Below, piece by piece: positions 1 through 11,015 of a stretch of 64,000 nucleotides of DNA (the first letter of the stretch is position 1; the number at the start of each line of letters is the position of its first letter). The notes below the pieces were generated by a model that saw only the letters and a program-made list of their open reading frames with translations, ran no database searches and had not been told where the DNA came from. The translations under genes and the position numbers were made by a program. The DNA comes from a bacterium (GTDB lineage Bacteria; Verrucomicrobiota; Verrucomicrobiia; Limisphaerales; UBA11358): NCBI GenBank assembly GCA_021780905.1, contig JAJXXW010000074.1, positions 1 to 64,000 of the forward strand, written 5' to 3'.

Positions 1-70
1 CGGCGGGCACGCATTGGTTGAGGTTGATCACTGTCAGAAAGTCCGGCTGGGCTTGGGGTTTTCCGCGCAT
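1..70 (-). mobile_element. N-terminus of an IS-type transposase (partial, runs off left edge)
   Basis: The reverse strand opens at an ATG at 70 and reads MRGKPQAQPDFLTVINLNQ up to the window edge. An MRGKP/MRGEP start followed by a short segment leading to a VPxDHPLR block is typical of IS4/IS5/IS1182-like transposases. Only 23 residues are visible, so the catalytic DDE residues and the element ends cannot be judged. The transposase reads away from gltB, whose start is 193 bp away, so the right inverted repeat of the element should lie somewhere in 71-262. No clear repeat could be fixed there. Confidence 0.6.
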
Positions 71-222
71 GACTTACAGACAAACTTCAACTTCGCTGGT
101 TCAAACGTTTTTCAACAAACTGCTAATAGGGCGCGGGAATTTTAACAGGTTTCTTATGCAAGAATCCTTGTAAAAATTGAAAACATTTATTGCACCGCGG
201 TAAATTTCGAGTAAAAAATAAC

Positions 223-244
223 GGAACGCGGACTAATCCGTTCC
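223..244 (+). promoter_or_regulatory. Short inverted repeat in the gltB leader
   Basis: GGAACG at 223-228 and CGTTCC at 239-244 form a 6-bp inverted repeat with a 10-nt loop, ending 18 nt before the gltB start codon. It could be an operator half-site pair or a small hairpin near the ribosome binding region. This is a weak, sequence-only observation. Confidence 0.25.
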
Positions 245-262
245 CCGTTCGCCCGAAAACAA

Positions 263-3200
263 ATGCAGCAAGCTAATGACACCACCACCGTGCGCACCCA
301 CGCGCCGGGAAAACAAGGCCTTTACGATCCGCAATTTGAGCACGACGCCTGCGGCTTGGGATTCGTCGTGAACCTCAAGGGAAACAAGTCCCACCAGATG
401 GTGTCGGACGCCTTGAAAATCCTCGTCAACCTGGATCACCGGGGCGCGTGCGGCTGCGAGGCAAACACCGGCGATGGCGCGGGTATTCTTATCCAGGTGC
501 CGCATGAATTTCTCGCGGCGGAAGCCGAAAGGCTCGGCTTCAAGCTGCCGGCGGCCGGACAATACGGCGTTGGCCAGTTGTTCCTGCCGAAAAATCCGGC
601 GGAACGCGAGACCGTCAAAAAAGAACTCGCCAAAATCATCACGACCGATGGCCAGACTGTGCTCGGCTGGCGCGACGTGCCGGTGGACAATGCTTCGCTG
701 GGTAAAACCGCCGTGGCGGCCGAGCCGTTTATGGCGCAGGTGTTTGTCGGCCGGAATCCGAAACTCAAGGATGACCAGGCGTTTGAAAGGAAACTGTTTG
801 TCATCCGCAAGGTCGCGGAGCGGAAAATCCGCTACGGCAAAAAAATTCCCGGCGGCGAAATTTTTTACGTCGCCAGCTTGTCGGCGCGGACGCTGATCTA
901 CAAGGGCATGCTGATGTCCGAGCAGGTGGAAAAATATTACGCGGACCTGCGCGACCCGCGCGTCGTCACGGCGCTGGCGCTCGTCCACTCGCGTTTCTCG
1001 ACGAACACGTTCCCGAGCTGGGATCGGGCGCACCCGAACCGCTACATCGCCCACAACGGCGAAATCAACACGCTGCGCGGCAACGTCAACTGGATGAAGT
1101 CGGCCCAGGCGAATTTCAAATCCGCCGTTTTGGGCGGCGACATCAAGAAAGTGGTTCCCGTCATCAACGAGGACGGTAGCGACTCCGCGCAGTTTGACAA
1201 TTGCGTGGAACTGCTGGTCATGGCCGGCCGCGAATTGCCGCACACCATGATGATGATGATCCCCGAGCCGTGGGAAAATCACGAGAGCATGGACGCAGAG
1301 CGCAAGGCGTTTTACGAATTTCATTCCTGTCTCATTGAACCGTGGGACGGCCCGGCCTCGATGGCGTTCACCGACGGTGTCCGCATCGGCGCGTGTCTCG
1401 ACCGCAACGGCCTGCGCCCGTCGCGCTATTACGTCACCAAGGATGACGTGGTCATCATGGCGTCGGAAGCCGGCGTGCTGCCGATCGCGCCGGAGCGCGT
1501 GGCGGTGAAAGGCCGTTTGCAGCCGGGGCGGATGTTTCTCGTGGACACGCAGGAGGGCCGCATCATCGCGGACGAGGAGTTGAAGAAAAAATACGCCGGC
1601 GCGCATCCGTATCAGGCGTGGCTGGACGAACATCACGTTCTGCTGGAGGATCTGCCCGAGCCGTCGCATCACACCGAACCCGGCCACCGGAAAATTTTGC
1701 AGGAGCAGCAGGCATTCGGCTACACCTTCGAAGACTTGCGTTTCATCGTCGGTCCGATGGCGCGCGACGGGCAGCAGCCGCTCGGCTCGATGGGCACGGA
1801 CACTCCGCTCGCCGTTTTGTCGCAAAAGCCGCAACTGCTCTATAATTATTTCAAGCAATTGTTCGCGCAGGTCACGAATCCGCCGATTGATCCGATCCGC
1901 GAGGAAATCGTCACCGCCACGCACACGATGGTCGGCTCGCGCGGCGGTCTGCTGAATCCCGGCCCGGAAAGCTGCGCGCTCATCCGCCTCGAACAGCCCA
2001 TCCTCACGAACGAGGAATTGGACAAGCTGCGGTTCATTGACCGCGCCGGTTTTAAGTCCGAGACGCTGCCGATCTTGTTCAAGGCCGCCGATGGCGCGAA
2101 AGGCTTGGAGCGCGCCCTGGAAAAACTGTTCAACGCCGCCGACGAGGCCATCCGCGACGGCGCGAACATTTTGATTCTTTCCGACCGCGGCGTTTCAGCG
2201 GAGCTGGCCCCGATTCCCGCGCTGCTGGCGACCGCGGGTCTGCATCATCATCTCATTCGCACCGGCTCACGCGGTCGCACCGGCCTGGTGCTCGAATCCG
2301 GCGAGCCGCGCGAGGTGCATCATTTCGCCCTGCTCATCGGTTACGGTTGCAGCGCCATCAATCCGTATCTCGCCTACGAGACGCTGGATGATTTGATCCG
2401 CGAAGGGATGCTGCCCGGTCTCGACCATAAGACGGCGGTGAAAAAATTCATCAAAGCTGCGATCAAAGGCGTTGTCAAAACGATGGCCAAGATGGGCATC
2501 TCGACCGTGCAAAGCTATCGCGGCGCGCAGATATTCGAAGCTGTCGGCCTGAACAGCGATTTTGTGGAGAAGTATTTCACCTGGACGCCGACGCGCATCC
2601 AGGGCGTCGGCATCGAAGTCATCGCGGCCGAGGCGCTCGCGCGGCACCGGCGGGCGTTTCCGCGGGAATCGGTCAACAGCGAACTGGACGCGGGCGGCCA
2701 ATACCAATGGCGCGACGGCGGCGAACAGCACCTGTTCAACCCGCAGACGATTCACAAGTTGCAAAATGCCTGCCGCCTGAACAGCGAGAAGATTTACCGC
2801 GAATACGCCGACCTCATCAATGACCGCGCCAAGACGCTGTGCACCTTGCGCGGATTGCTGGATTTCAAGTTTGCGGAAAATCCGGTGCCCCTTGAGGAGG
2901 TTGAATCCGTCGAAAGCCTCGTCCAGCGCTTCAAGACCGGTGCCATGAGCTACGGCTCCATTTCGCAGGAGGCGCACGAGACGCTCGCCATCGCCATGAA
3001 CCGCCTCGGTGGCCGGTCCAACACGGGCGAAGGCGGCGAGGATCCCGAGCGTTACGTCTGGACGAATGAGCGCGGCGACTCCAAAAACTCCGCCATCAAA
3101 CAGGTCGCCTCCGGCCGCTTTGGGGTGACGAGCCATTACCTAGTCAACGCCAAGGAGCTGCAAATCAAGATGGCGCAGGGCGCGAAGCCCGGCGAAGGCG

Positions 3201-4873
3201 GCGAATTGCCCGGCAAAAAAGTCTATCCGCCCATCGCCAAAGTGCGCGGCACGACGGCGGGCGTCGGTTTGATTTCGCCGCCGCCACACCATGACATTTA
3301 CTCCATTGAAGACCTGGCGGAATTGATTCACGACCTGAAAAACGCCAACCGCAACGCCCGCATCAGTGTCAAACTCGTCGCCGAGGTCGGCGTCGGCACG
3401 ATTGCCGCCGGCGTCGCGAAGGCACACGCCGATGTCGTGCTGATTTCCGGTCACGACGGCGGCACGGGCGCCTCGCCGCTCTCGTCCATCAAACACGCCG
3501 GCGGACCCTGGGAACTGGGACTGGCTGAGGCGCACCAGACGCTGGTCTTGAACGGACTCCGGAGCCGCATTTACGTCGAGACGGATGGCCAGTTGAAAAC
3601 CGGCCGCGACGTGGCGGTCGCCGCGCTGCTCGGTGCGGAGGAATTTGGCTTCGCCACCGCGCCGCTGGTCGTCATGGGCTGCATCATGATGCGCGTGTGC
3701 CATCTGAACACCTGTCCCGTCGGCGTGGCCACGCAGGATCCGCGCCTGCGCAAGCGCTTCACCGGCGATCCCGAACACGTCGTGAACTTCATGCGCTTCA
3801 TCGCGCAGGAACTTCGCGAAATCATGGCCCGGCTCGGCTTCCGCAAACTGGAAGACATGGTCGGCCGGACGGACAAGCTGGTTCCGTGGAAAGCCATCGA
3901 GCATTGGAAGGCCGGTGGCCTTGACCTCACACCGATCCTGTATCAGCCGAAAGTGGATACCAGCGTCGGCCGCTTTCGCTCGCAGGATCAGGATCACGGT
4001 TTGGAAAAATCCCTGGACGTGACCCGGCTGCTCGCCCTCTGTCAGCCGGCGATTGAGCGGGGCGAAAAAGTCCGCGCCGAACTGCCGATCAAAAACGTGG
4101 ACCGCGTGGTCGGCACGATCGTCGGCAGCGAAATCACCAGGCGGCACGGGCCGGCCGGCCTGCCGGAGGACACCGTGCATCTGAAATTTACCGGCAGCGC
4201 GGGCCAAAGCTTTGGCGCGTTCATGCCGCGGGGCATGACGCACGAGCTTGAAGGCGACGCGAACGACTATTTTGGCAAAGGCTTGAGTGGCGGCAAACTC
4301 ATCGTCTATCCGCCAAAAGGTTCGACCTTCGAATCGAAGGACAACATCATCATCGGCAACGTGGCGCTTTACGGCGCGACCGCCGGCGAAATATACGTCT
4401 GCGGCATGGCGGGCGAGCGTTTCGCCGTCCGCAACTCCGGCGTGGATGCTGTCGTCGAGGCCGTGGGCGACCACGGTTGCGAATACATGACCGGCGGGCG
4501 CGTGGTCATTCTCGGCCGGACCGGGCGCAATTTCGCCGCCGGCATGAGCGGCGGCGTGGCTTACGTGCTGGACGAAGCCGGTGATTTCCACACGCGTTGC
4601 AACCTGGAACTCGTCGGGCTGGAAAAATTGGAGGACCCCGACGAAACCGAGGCGGTTTGGAAACTAATCCAGCGCTACCAGACTTACACCCAATGCCAGC
4701 GCGCCGCCAAAATGCTGGCCAACTGGAAAGATTTCGTGCCGAAATTCGTCAAAGTGATGCCGCAGGATTACAAGCGCGTGCTGCTGTCGCTCAAAAAAGT
4801 GCAATCGCAAGGCTTGACCGGCGACGAGGCGGTCATGGCCGCGTTCGAGGAAAACGTGAAGGGCGGACATTAA
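263..4873 (+). CDS. gltB: Glutamate synthase (NADPH/ferredoxin type), large subunit
   Basis: This is the large subunit of glutamate synthase, which makes two glutamates from glutamine and 2-oxoglutarate. The 1536-residue length is normal. The N-terminal glutaminase domain begins with a short propeptide followed by DACGLGF, and Cys30 is the expected nucleophile exposed after processing. The synthase domain carries the GxGGEDPER and [13 protein letters not shown] blocks. Cys1140, Cys1146 and Cys1151 ([16 protein letters not shown]) are the 3Fe-4S ligands. The C-terminal GXGXG beta-helix is present ([17 protein letters not shown]). The ATG at 263 puts the nucleophile at the usual distance. gltD follows after 25 bp, so the two form an operon. 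Identification is secure. Confidence 0.98.
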   Translation: MQQANDTTTVRTHAPGKQGLYDPQFEHDACGLGFVVNLKGNKSHQMVSDALKILVNLDHRGACGCEANTGDGAGILIQVPHEFLAAEAERLGFKLPAAGQYGVGQLFLPKNPAERETVKKELAKIITTDGQTVLGWRDVPVDNASLGKTAVAAEPFMAQVFVGRNPKLKDDQAFERKLFVIRKVAERKIRYGKKIPGGEIFYVASLSARTLIYKGMLMSEQVEKYYADLRDPRVVTALALVHSRFSTNTFPSWDRAHPNRYIAHNGEINTLRGNVNWMKSAQANFKSAVLGGDIKKVVPVINEDGSDSAQFDNCVELLVMAGRELPHTMMMMIPEPWENHESMDAERKAFYEFHSCLIEPWDGPASMAFTDGVRIGACLDRNGLRPSRYYVTKDDVVIMASEAGVLPIAPERVAVKGRLQPGRMFLVDTQEGRIIADEELKKKYAGAHPYQAWLDEHHVLLEDLPEPSHHTEPGHRKILQEQQAFGYTFEDLRFIVGPMARDGQQPLGSMGTDTPLAVLSQKPQLLYNYFKQLFAQVTNPPIDPIREEIVTATHTMVGSRGGLLNPGPESCALIRLEQPILTNEELDKLRFIDRAGFKSETLPILFKAADGAKGLERALEKLFNAADEAIRDGANILILSDRGVSAELAPIPALLATAGLHHHLIRTGSRGRTGLVLESGEPREVHHFALLIGYGCSAINPYLAYETLDDLIREGMLPGLDHKTAVKKFIKAAIKGVVKTMAKMGISTVQSYRGAQIFEAVGLNSDFVEKYFTWTPTRIQGVGIEVIAAEALARHRRAFPRESVNSELDAGGQYQWRDGGEQHLFNPQTIHKLQNACRLNSEKIYREYADLINDRAKTLCTLRGLLDFKFAENPVPLEEVESVESLVQRFKTGAMSYGSISQEAHETLAIAMNRLGGRSNTGEGGEDPERYVWTNERGDSKNSAIKQVASGRFGVTSHYLVNAKELQIKMAQGAKPGEGGELPGKKVYPPIAKVRGTTAGVGLISPPPHHDIYSIEDLAELIHDLKNANRNARISVKLVAEVGVGTIAAGVAKAHADVVLISGHDGGTGASPLSSIKHAGGPWELGLAEAHQTLVLNGLRSRIYVETDGQLKTGRDVAVAALLGAEEFGFATAPLVVMGCIMMRVCHLNTCPVGVATQDPRLRKRFTGDPEHVVNFMRFIAQELREIMARLGFRKLEDMVGRTDKLVPWKAIEHWKAGGLDLTPILYQPKVDTSVGRFRSQDQDHGLEKSLDVTRLLALCQPAIERGEKVRAELPIKNVDRVVGTIVGSEITRRHGPAGLPEDTVHLKFTGSAGQSFGAFMPRGMTHELEGDANDYFGKGLSGGKLIVYPPKGSTFESKDNIIIGNVALYGATAGEIYVCGMAGERFAVRNSGVDAVVEAVGDHGCEYMTGGRVVILGRTGRNFAAGMSGGVAYVLDEAGDFHTRCNLELVGLEKLEDPDETEAVWKLIQRYQTYTQCQRAAKMLANWKDFVPKFVKVMPQDYKRVLLSLKKVQSQGLTGDEAVMAAFEENVKGGH

Positions 4874-4898
4874 CTTTTAACCCGAAGAAAAACCGAAG

Positions 4899-6383
4899 AT
4901 GGGAAAACCAACTGGATTTTTAGAGTTTCAACGCGAGCTGCCCGCCGACCGCTCGCCCCTCACGCGCATCGCGGACTGGCAGGAGATTCACCTGCACCAG
5001 TCCGAGGCCGACCTCAAGAAGCAGGGCGCTCGCTGCATGGACTGCGGCATTCCGTTCTGCCACACCGGCCAGCTCGTCAGCGGCATGGCGAGCGGCTGCC
5101 CGATTCACAATCTCATTCCCGAATGGAACGATCTGGTCTATCGCGGCCTGTGGAAGGAGGCGCTGGAGCGCCTGCACAAGACAAACAACTTCCCTGATTT
5201 CACCGGCCGCGTTTGCCCGGCGCCCTGCGAAGGTTCCTGCGTGCTCGGCATCAACGATCCGCCGGTCACGATCAAGAACATCGAATGTGAAATCGCTGAT
5301 CACGGCTGGCAGAACGGCTGGATTGTCCCGGAGATTCCAGTCAAACGGACCGGCAGAAAGGTCGCCGTCGTCGGCTCCGGCCCGGCCGGACTTTCCGCCG
5401 CCGCGCAGTTGAACAGGGCCGGCCATGAAGTCACCGTGTTCGAGCGCGCCGACCGTCCGGGCGGGCTGCTGATGTATGGCATCCCCAACATGAAGCTGGA
5501 CAAAAAGGAAGTCGTCCTGCGCCGCCTGAAAGTCCTCGAAGCCGAAGGCGTGAAATTTGTCTGCAATACCGAGGTCGGTAAAAATCTGCCGGCGGAAAAA
5601 TTGCTGAAAGATTTTGACGCGGTGATTCTGGCGACCGGCGCGACCAAGCCGCGCGACCTGCCGATTCCCGGCCGCGAACTTCAGGGCATCCACTTCGCGA
5701 TGGAATTTCTCACCGCGAACACCAAGGTGGTTTTGGACCGGCACCAGAACGGCAATTTCATCTCCGCCGAAGGCAGGGATGTCGTCGTCATCGGCGGCGG
5801 CGACACCGGCACGGATTGCGTCGGCACCTCGATGCGGCACGGTTGCAAGTCGCTCGTGCAGGTGGAGATCTTGCCCCAGCCGCCGCTGGCGCGCGCCAAG
5901 GACAATCCGTGGCCGGAGTGGCCGAAGGTTTACAAAATGGATTATGGCCAAGAAGAAGCCGCCGCGAAATTCGGCGCCGACCCGCGCGTTTATCTCAAGA
6001 CCGCGACGAAATTTGAAGGTGACGACCAAGGCCACGTCAAAGCCGTTCACACCATGCAAGTCGAGTGGACGAAAAACGAAAAAGGCCAGTTCATCCCGAA
6101 AAACGTGCCCGGCACGGAAAAAGTTTTACCGGCGCAACTGGTTTTGCTGGCGATGGGTTTTCTCGGGCCGGAGCAGCCGCTGCTGGAGGCGCTCGGCATC
6201 GAACGCGACGCGCGCTCGAACGCCAAGGCGGATTTTGAAAAATACGCCACGAATATTCCAAAAGTGTTTGCCTGCGGGGACTGCCGCCGCGGCCAGAGCC
6301 TAGTGGTCTGGGCTTTTAACGAGGGCCGGGGCGCGGCGCGCGAATGTGACCGGTTTTTGATGGGGGCGACCGACTTGCCGTAA
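4899..6383 (+). CDS. gltD: Glutamate synthase small subunit
   Basis: This 494-residue protein is the electron-input subunit that passes reducing equivalents from NAD(P)H to GltB. The N-terminal region carries the 4Fe-4S cysteines: Cys46, Cys49, Cys54 and Cys67, then Cys106, Cys110 and Cys114 in CPAPCEGSC. An FAD-binding Rossmann motif [14 protein letters not shown] follows, then an NADPH-binding motif [15 protein letters not shown], and a C-terminal FAD block [17 protein letters not shown]. Length and motif order match the family. It lies 25 bp after gltB in the same direction, as in most bacterial gltBD operons. Confidence 0.98.
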   Translation: MGKPTGFLEFQRELPADRSPLTRIADWQEIHLHQSEADLKKQGARCMDCGIPFCHTGQLVSGMASGCPIHNLIPEWNDLVYRGLWKEALERLHKTNNFPDFTGRVCPAPCEGSCVLGINDPPVTIKNIECEIADHGWQNGWIVPEIPVKRTGRKVAVVGSGPAGLSAAAQLNRAGHEVTVFERADRPGGLLMYGIPNMKLDKKEVVLRRLKVLEAEGVKFVCNTEVGKNLPAEKLLKDFDAVILATGATKPRDLPIPGRELQGIHFAMEFLTANTKVVLDRHQNGNFISAEGRDVVVIGGGDTGTDCVGTSMRHGCKSLVQVEILPQPPLARAKDNPWPEWPKVYKMDYGQEEAAAKFGADPRVYLKTATKFEGDDQGHVKAVHTMQVEWTKNEKGQFIPKNVPGTEKVLPAQLVLLAMGFLGPEQPLLEALGIERDARSNAKADFEKYATNIPKVFACGDCRRGQSLVVWAFNEGRGAARECDRFLMGATDLP

Positions 6384-6605
6384 GCGCGGTCATTTTGTCT
6401 TTTTAACGCCACGCCCGAACGGGCAACTCGGGAATTTTCCGAAGGGCAACCGGGAGTTGACTTGCACCGGCGCCTCTGGTGTCATGCGGTTCAACTTCGC
6501 CAATAAAATTCCGACGGAAGTAAGCCGGGTGGCGATCATAGACTAACCGCGTTGGATGGTCCGTGATCCGTGGAATCGCGACACACATTTGATATTGAAA
6601 GCCAC

Positions 6606-8288
6606 ATGAAATTGATTCCATCCTTATCCGGACTGTTTTTCGCAGGGTTGTTTTCGGCTGCGTCCGTTGGCGCGGTGGAACCGCCCAGACCGAACATCGT
6701 GTTCATCCTGTCGGACGACCATGCCTGGCAGGCGGTCAGCGCCTATGGCGACTCCCGCGATTTGATCCAGACGCCGAACATAGACCGGCTCGCGCACGAG
6801 GGCATGCGGTTTGACCGCTGCTTGGTGAATAATTCGCTTTGCGGACCGAGCCGGGCCTCGTTCATCACGGGCACTTACAGTCATATCAACGGGTTTTACA
6901 ACAACGCCAACAGTTGGTTCGACGGCTCCCAGATCACCTTTCCCAAACTGTTGCAAAAAGCCGGCTACCAGACCGCGCTGATCGGCAAATGGCATCTGGA
7001 AAGCGACCCGACCGGATTTGATTACTGGAATATTTTCCCCGGCCAGGGTTCCTACTACAACCCGCTCATGAAGCAGAAGGGCAAACGGGGGATTCAACCG
7101 GGCTACGCCACGGACATCATCACCGACAATTCGCTGGACTGGTTGAAACGGCGCGATCCCGCCAAGCCGTTTCTGCTGCTCTGCTGGAACAAGGCGCCGC
7201 ATCGCAACTGGCAGCCGGCGCTGCGCGATCTCAACTTCGACCATGATCGCACCTATCCGTTGCCGGACGCCGCATCCGGCGGCCTGTTCGACGATTATAC
7301 CGGCCGCGGTCCGGCCGAGCACAGCCAGAACATGACCATTGCCGGGATCATGGCGCTGGGCTACGACAACAAACTGGCCGCTCCGACCGACCTTTCTCCC
7401 GCTGAGAAAAAAATCTGGAACGCCTATTATGTCCCGCGGAACAAAGCGTTCCTGAAAAAATACCTCCCCGGCAGCACGCTGGCGGACTACACGCCCAAAT
7501 ACACTTGGCACAGCCCGGCGTATCAGCAGGCTCACCCCGAAAGCCGCGCGGTCACCGAATGGAAATACAACCGTTTCCTGCACGATTATCTCGGCTGTAT
7601 CAAGGGCGTGGACGACAATGTCGGCCGCATTTTGAAATACCTTGATGACACCGGACTCGCGACCAACACGATTGTCATTTATTCCTCCGACCAGGGATTT
7701 TTTCTGGGCGAACACGGCTGGTTCGACAAACGCTGGATTTTCCAGGAATCCGCGCGGACGCCGCTGCTGATCCGCTGGCCGGGAGTAATCAAGCCCGGCA
7801 CCGTGAACACGGACCTGGTCGCCAACATTGACATGGCCGAGACCCTGCTCCAAGCCGCCGGCCAGCCCGTGCCCGAGCGCATGCAGGGACGGAGCCTGCT
7901 GCCGTTGCTGACAGGCCAGACCCCAGCCGACTGGCGCACGGCGTTCTATTATCATTACTACGAATACCCGGACGAACATCTCGTGCGCCCGCACTACGGC
8001 GTGATCACCGAACGCTACACGCTGGCGCATTTTTACAAGCCCACCGGAAAAGTGGGTGGTCACGGATCGCTGGCCGTTTCGTCCATCCAAGATGATTACT
8101 GGGAACTGTTTGACCGCGCCAATGATCCCGGCGAAATGCGCAATATCTTTGGCGATCCCGCCTATACAGATGCGCAGACCAATTTGGTGCGGGAAGTTTT
8201 CCGCCAGCGCGCCGTATTGAAAGAGCCGGCCCAGGATGACCCCAAGGCGTTCGGTCCACAGCCGAAATCAGAAGACGACGCAGATTGA
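6606..8288 (+). CDS. Secreted Cys-type sulfatase
   Basis: This is a 560-residue arylsulfatase-superfamily enzyme that hydrolyses sulfate esters, probably on a glycan. The ATG at 6606 starts a clear Sec signal peptide (about residues 1-24), so it is preferred over an in-frame ATG at 6570. The metal-binding block NIVFILSDDH (30-39) is present. The modification motif C79-G-P-S-R83 carries the Cys that is converted to formylglycine. Later blocks GKWHLE, YSSDQGFFLGEHGWFDKRW and a C-terminal DUF4976-like segment complete the fold. A matching anaerobic maturase lies at 9099-10391. The exact substrate cannot be read from the sequence. Confidence 0.93.
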   Translation: MKLIPSLSGLFFAGLFSAASVGAVEPPRPNIVFILSDDHAWQAVSAYGDSRDLIQTPNIDRLAHEGMRFDRCLVNNSLCGPSRASFITGTYSHINGFYNNANSWFDGSQITFPKLLQKAGYQTALIGKWHLESDPTGFDYWNIFPGQGSYYNPLMKQKGKRGIQPGYATDIITDNSLDWLKRRDPAKPFLLLCWNKAPHRNWQPALRDLNFDHDRTYPLPDAASGGLFDDYTGRGPAEHSQNMTIAGIMALGYDNKLAAPTDLSPAEKKIWNAYYVPRNKAFLKKYLPGSTLADYTPKYTWHSPAYQQAHPESRAVTEWKYNRFLHDYLGCIKGVDDNVGRILKYLDDTGLATNTIVIYSSDQGFFLGEHGWFDKRWIFQESARTPLLIRWPGVIKPGTVNTDLVANIDMAETLLQAAGQPVPERMQGRSLLPLLTGQTPADWRTAFYYHYYEYPDEHLVRPHYGVITERYTLAHFYKPTGKVGGHGSLAVSSIQDDYWELFDRANDPGEMRNIFGDPAYTDAQTNLVREVFRQRAVLKEPAQDDPKAFGPQPKSEDDAD

Positions 8289-8445
8289 CGGGCCGCTTAA
8301 ATTATTGCAACGCCAGCTCGTGATTTGAATGCTCGCCCGATAAGTAGCCTCAAAATGAAACCTTTTCTGTGACGCGCGTCTGGCGACTGGCTTGCAATTA
8401 TCCGCAGCCTGAAAAACTAATCGAGGCGTATGCCGAATCACAAAT

Positions 8446-8862
8446 TTGAACCGGCGTGATTTTAAAAGCATCTGGGCGTGGGGGGCGCTGGCACCGCCCT
8501 GTCAAGCTTGCTGGAAAACACCGCGCGGGCGGAGGCCGGAACGCCTTTTCTTCTTTCCCAACCAGCATTGTCTAGACTGGATCAGCCCGAATCCGGCGTT
8601 GCCCGATTTGACGCTGAATTTAGGCCAACTGGCGCGAGGGGATTTCCCTTTCCAAAGTTTCCGCCCCTTGCCGCTCTGCGTGCCGGACTGGGGCTACTGG
8701 AAGGGAGCCAAATATTCGGACGCCGATGGGGTGTGGAACACACCCGACCTTCTGCCGGAAGCGGGGAATGAAACGCTTGCTCGACTCCGGACCAATGGAC
8801 GACGGCTCAATTGGCCCGGAAGATCAGATCACTTTTTAGGAAGTTGGCCGCCGCATTCGTAA
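8446..8862 (+). pseudogene. Decayed Tat-signal protein gene
   Basis: The ATG at 8446 begins MNRRDF. The next frame then continues KHLGVGGAGTALSSLLENTA from about 8468, which together make a standard Tat leader (NRRDFLKHLGVGGAGTAL) broken by a frameshift. Downstream, both the 8446 frame and the 8478 frame have open stretches but stop early at about 8862 and 8771. No known domain could be recognised in the remainder; the block PDWGYWKGAKYSDADGVWN in the first frame looks protein-like. Its position between a sulfatase and its maturase suggests a lost secreted carbohydrate-active or hypothetical protein. Further remnants may extend to 9098. Confidence 0.55.
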
Positions 8863-9098
8863 AAAGCCCTCGCGGCTTCGAGGAATGGCTCGGTCAGGGT
8901 GCTGCTGGCAGGCCAAACCGTTTGCCCGGGCGTTGCATGAATTTGCGGCGGGACTTTCCGGCAACAAGCAGGCAGATTGCAGTGTTGTGTGCGCCGCATG
9001 GATGACAAAGCCCCTGCGCGTTGGACTCCGAAAGCCCAGAGGCGGCCCGACCCGTCGGTCCATTTTGAACCCTGAACCAAACTTTCGGCTCAACAAAA

Positions 9099-10391
9099 AT
9101 GAATAGCAACGCCAACCTCCCGTTCGACAAATACGACGCACCCTCGCTGGTCGGCGATCGAGGCCGAAAACAATTCCACGCGCTGACCAAGCCGATCGGC
9201 TCGACGTGCAATCTCGACTGCACCTACTGCTATTATTTGAGCAAGGAAAACCTGGCCGGGGGTCCGGGCGCGGGCCGGATGTCCGAGGAGACGCTTGAAT
9301 TGTTCGTCCGGCAATACATCGCCGGCACGAATGGCGACGAGGTGATTTTCTCGTGGCAGGGCGGCGAGCCGACGCTGCTGGGGCTGGAGTTTTTCCAAAA
9401 AGTCGTGGCCTTGGAAAAGAAGCACGCCAAGCCGGGCCAGCGCATCGAGAACGATCTGCAGACCAACGGCACGCTGCTCGATGACGACTGGTGCGCATTC
9501 CTGAAAGAAAATCGGTTTCTCGTGGGCTTGAGCATTGACGGGCCGAAGGAAATCCACGATTACTACCGCGTAACCAAGGGCAAACAGCCCACGTTCGACA
9601 AGGTGTTTGCGGCCGCCAAACTGCTGCAACGCCACGGAATTCCATTCAACACGCTGACCTGCGTGCATCGTTTTAATGGGCGCAAGCCGCTGGACGTGTA
9701 TCGGTTTTTGCGGCAGGAGCTCAACTCCACTTATATCCAGTTCATTCCCATCGTTGAACACCGGAACTTCGAGCGCGTCGCCCCGCAAACGTGGAACCAC
9801 GCCGAGCTGCCCAAGGACGGCGATCCCGAGGCGCGGCCCGGCCATCCCAATTCCATCGTCAGCGACTGGTCGGTGGACCCGGACGACTGGGGCTATTTTC
9901 TGTGCAAGGTATTTGATCGCTGGTTAAGTCAGGACATCGGCAAGGTGATGGTGAATCATTTTGAAACGCTCGTGGCGCAGCATCTTGGGCTGCCGTCGCA
10001 GATGTGCATCTACAGCGAGAATTGCGGCAAGGGCGTGGCGGTGGAAAACGACGGCAGCGTCTATTCCTGCGACCATTACGTTTATCCGGAGTATCACCTC
10101 GGCAACCTCAAGACCGGGCAGTTGGAGCAAATGGTTTTCTCCCGCGAGCAGGTGAAGTTCGGCTACGCCAAAAGCGAAAGCCTGCCGCAGTTTTGCCGGA
10201 AGTGCGCGTTCCTGACAGATTGTTGGGGCGAATGTCCCAAGAACCGGCTCATCCGCACGCCCGACGGCGAACCAGGTTTGAACTATCTCTGCCGCGGCTT
10301 CCAGAGGTTTTTCGCGCACGCGCTGCCGGAGGTGGAGCGCATCGCGGCGACGTTGCGCCAACAGCCGTTGAAACCCAAACCGCGCATGTGA
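9099..10391 (+). CDS. Anaerobic sulfatase-maturating enzyme (radical SAM, SPASM)
   Basis: This 430-residue protein oxidises the active-site Cys of sulfatases to formylglycine without oxygen. The radical-SAM cluster motif is C37-NLD-C41-TY-C44, followed by YYL as in anSMEs. Family blocks include FSWQGGEPTLLG, NGTLLDDDWC and VGLSIDGP. The C-terminal SPASM region has the expected extra cysteines (MCIYSENCGKG, SVYSCDHYVYPE, FCRKCAFLTDCWGECPKNR, YLCRGFQRFF) that bind two auxiliary 4Fe-4S clusters. It is paired with the Cys-type sulfatase at 6606-8288, separated only by a pseudogene. The family assignment is secure. The partner is inferred from position. Confidence 0.95.
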   Translation: MNSNANLPFDKYDAPSLVGDRGRKQFHALTKPIGSTCNLDCTYCYYLSKENLAGGPGAGRMSEETLELFVRQYIAGTNGDEVIFSWQGGEPTLLGLEFFQKVVALEKKHAKPGQRIENDLQTNGTLLDDDWCAFLKENRFLVGLSIDGPKEIHDYYRVTKGKQPTFDKVFAAAKLLQRHGIPFNTLTCVHRFNGRKPLDVYRFLRQELNSTYIQFIPIVEHRNFERVAPQTWNHAELPKDGDPEARPGHPNSIVSDWSVDPDDWGYFLCKVFDRWLSQDIGKVMVNHFETLVAQHLGLPSQMCIYSENCGKGVAVENDGSVYSCDHYVYPEYHLGNLKTGQLEQMVFSREQVKFGYAKSESLPQFCRKCAFLTDCWGECPKNRLIRTPDGEPGLNYLCRGFQRFFAHALPEVERIAATLRQQPLKPKPRM

Positions 10392-10432
10392 CCGGCACGC
10401 CGCCAACAAAAGAGGTTCAATGATTCTCAATT

Positions 10433-10886
10433 ATGCCACGCCAATCACTCCTCGAAGAACTCCGCCAACGTCCGCTCGTCTGTGACGGCGCGATGGGCAC
10501 GCAACTCATGGCCCGCGGCCTCGCCAGCGGCGCGTGCGGCATGATTTGGAACATCGCACTCCCGACCGATGTTGGCGGCATTCACCTCGCCTATTGTGGG
10601 CACGAACTGCGGCACGGGATTGAGCCTCGATGATTATGTGGAACTGGCCGGCCAGCTTGTGGCCGCTGCCGGCAAGATGCCCGTCATCGTGCAGCCGAAT
10701 GCCGGTTCGCCGTTCTCGGAAGTTGGCAAAACGATTTACAAAGCCACGCCGGAAGAAATGGCCGCTTGCGCCCAGCGACTGCTCGCCGTAGGCGTGCGCA
10801 TTGTCGGCGGTTGCTGCGGCGCTGCACCCCATCATCTCGCAGCGATGAGCCGGGCCGTCCGAGCTGTCAAATCAAAACACACTTGA
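10433..10886 (+). pseudogene. Homocysteine S-methyltransferase remnant with internal deletion and frameshift
   Basis: The start reads LVCDGAMGTQLMARGL, the typical N-terminus of the homocysteine S-methyltransferase / MetH-N family. After GGIHLAY (about 10588) the frame changes and continues as VGTNCGTGLSLDDYVELAG up to VGGCCGAAPHHLAAM, the C-terminal end of the same family. The zinc-binding cysteines in GTNC and GGCC are kept, but about half of a normal ~300-residue protein is gone and the two halves are in different frames. The gene is therefore very likely dead. It lies 41 bp after the sulfatase maturase. Confidence 0.75.
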
Positions 10887-11015
10887 ACCACGACGCCTGG
10901 TTGCGTGCCTTTCAGGGAGGCGTTTCCGAAGGAAACACACGGCCGGAGTGAAACTCCGTTTTCACCAGCCAAACCCCCTGCTCAATCTTGCACCGGATCG
11001 AACTGCGCAGCCGGT

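Noticed and set aside
233..1924. 563-codon minus-strand frame opposite gltB
   Set aside because: The plus strand encodes a full glutamate synthase with all motifs. The antisense product has no recognisable domain.
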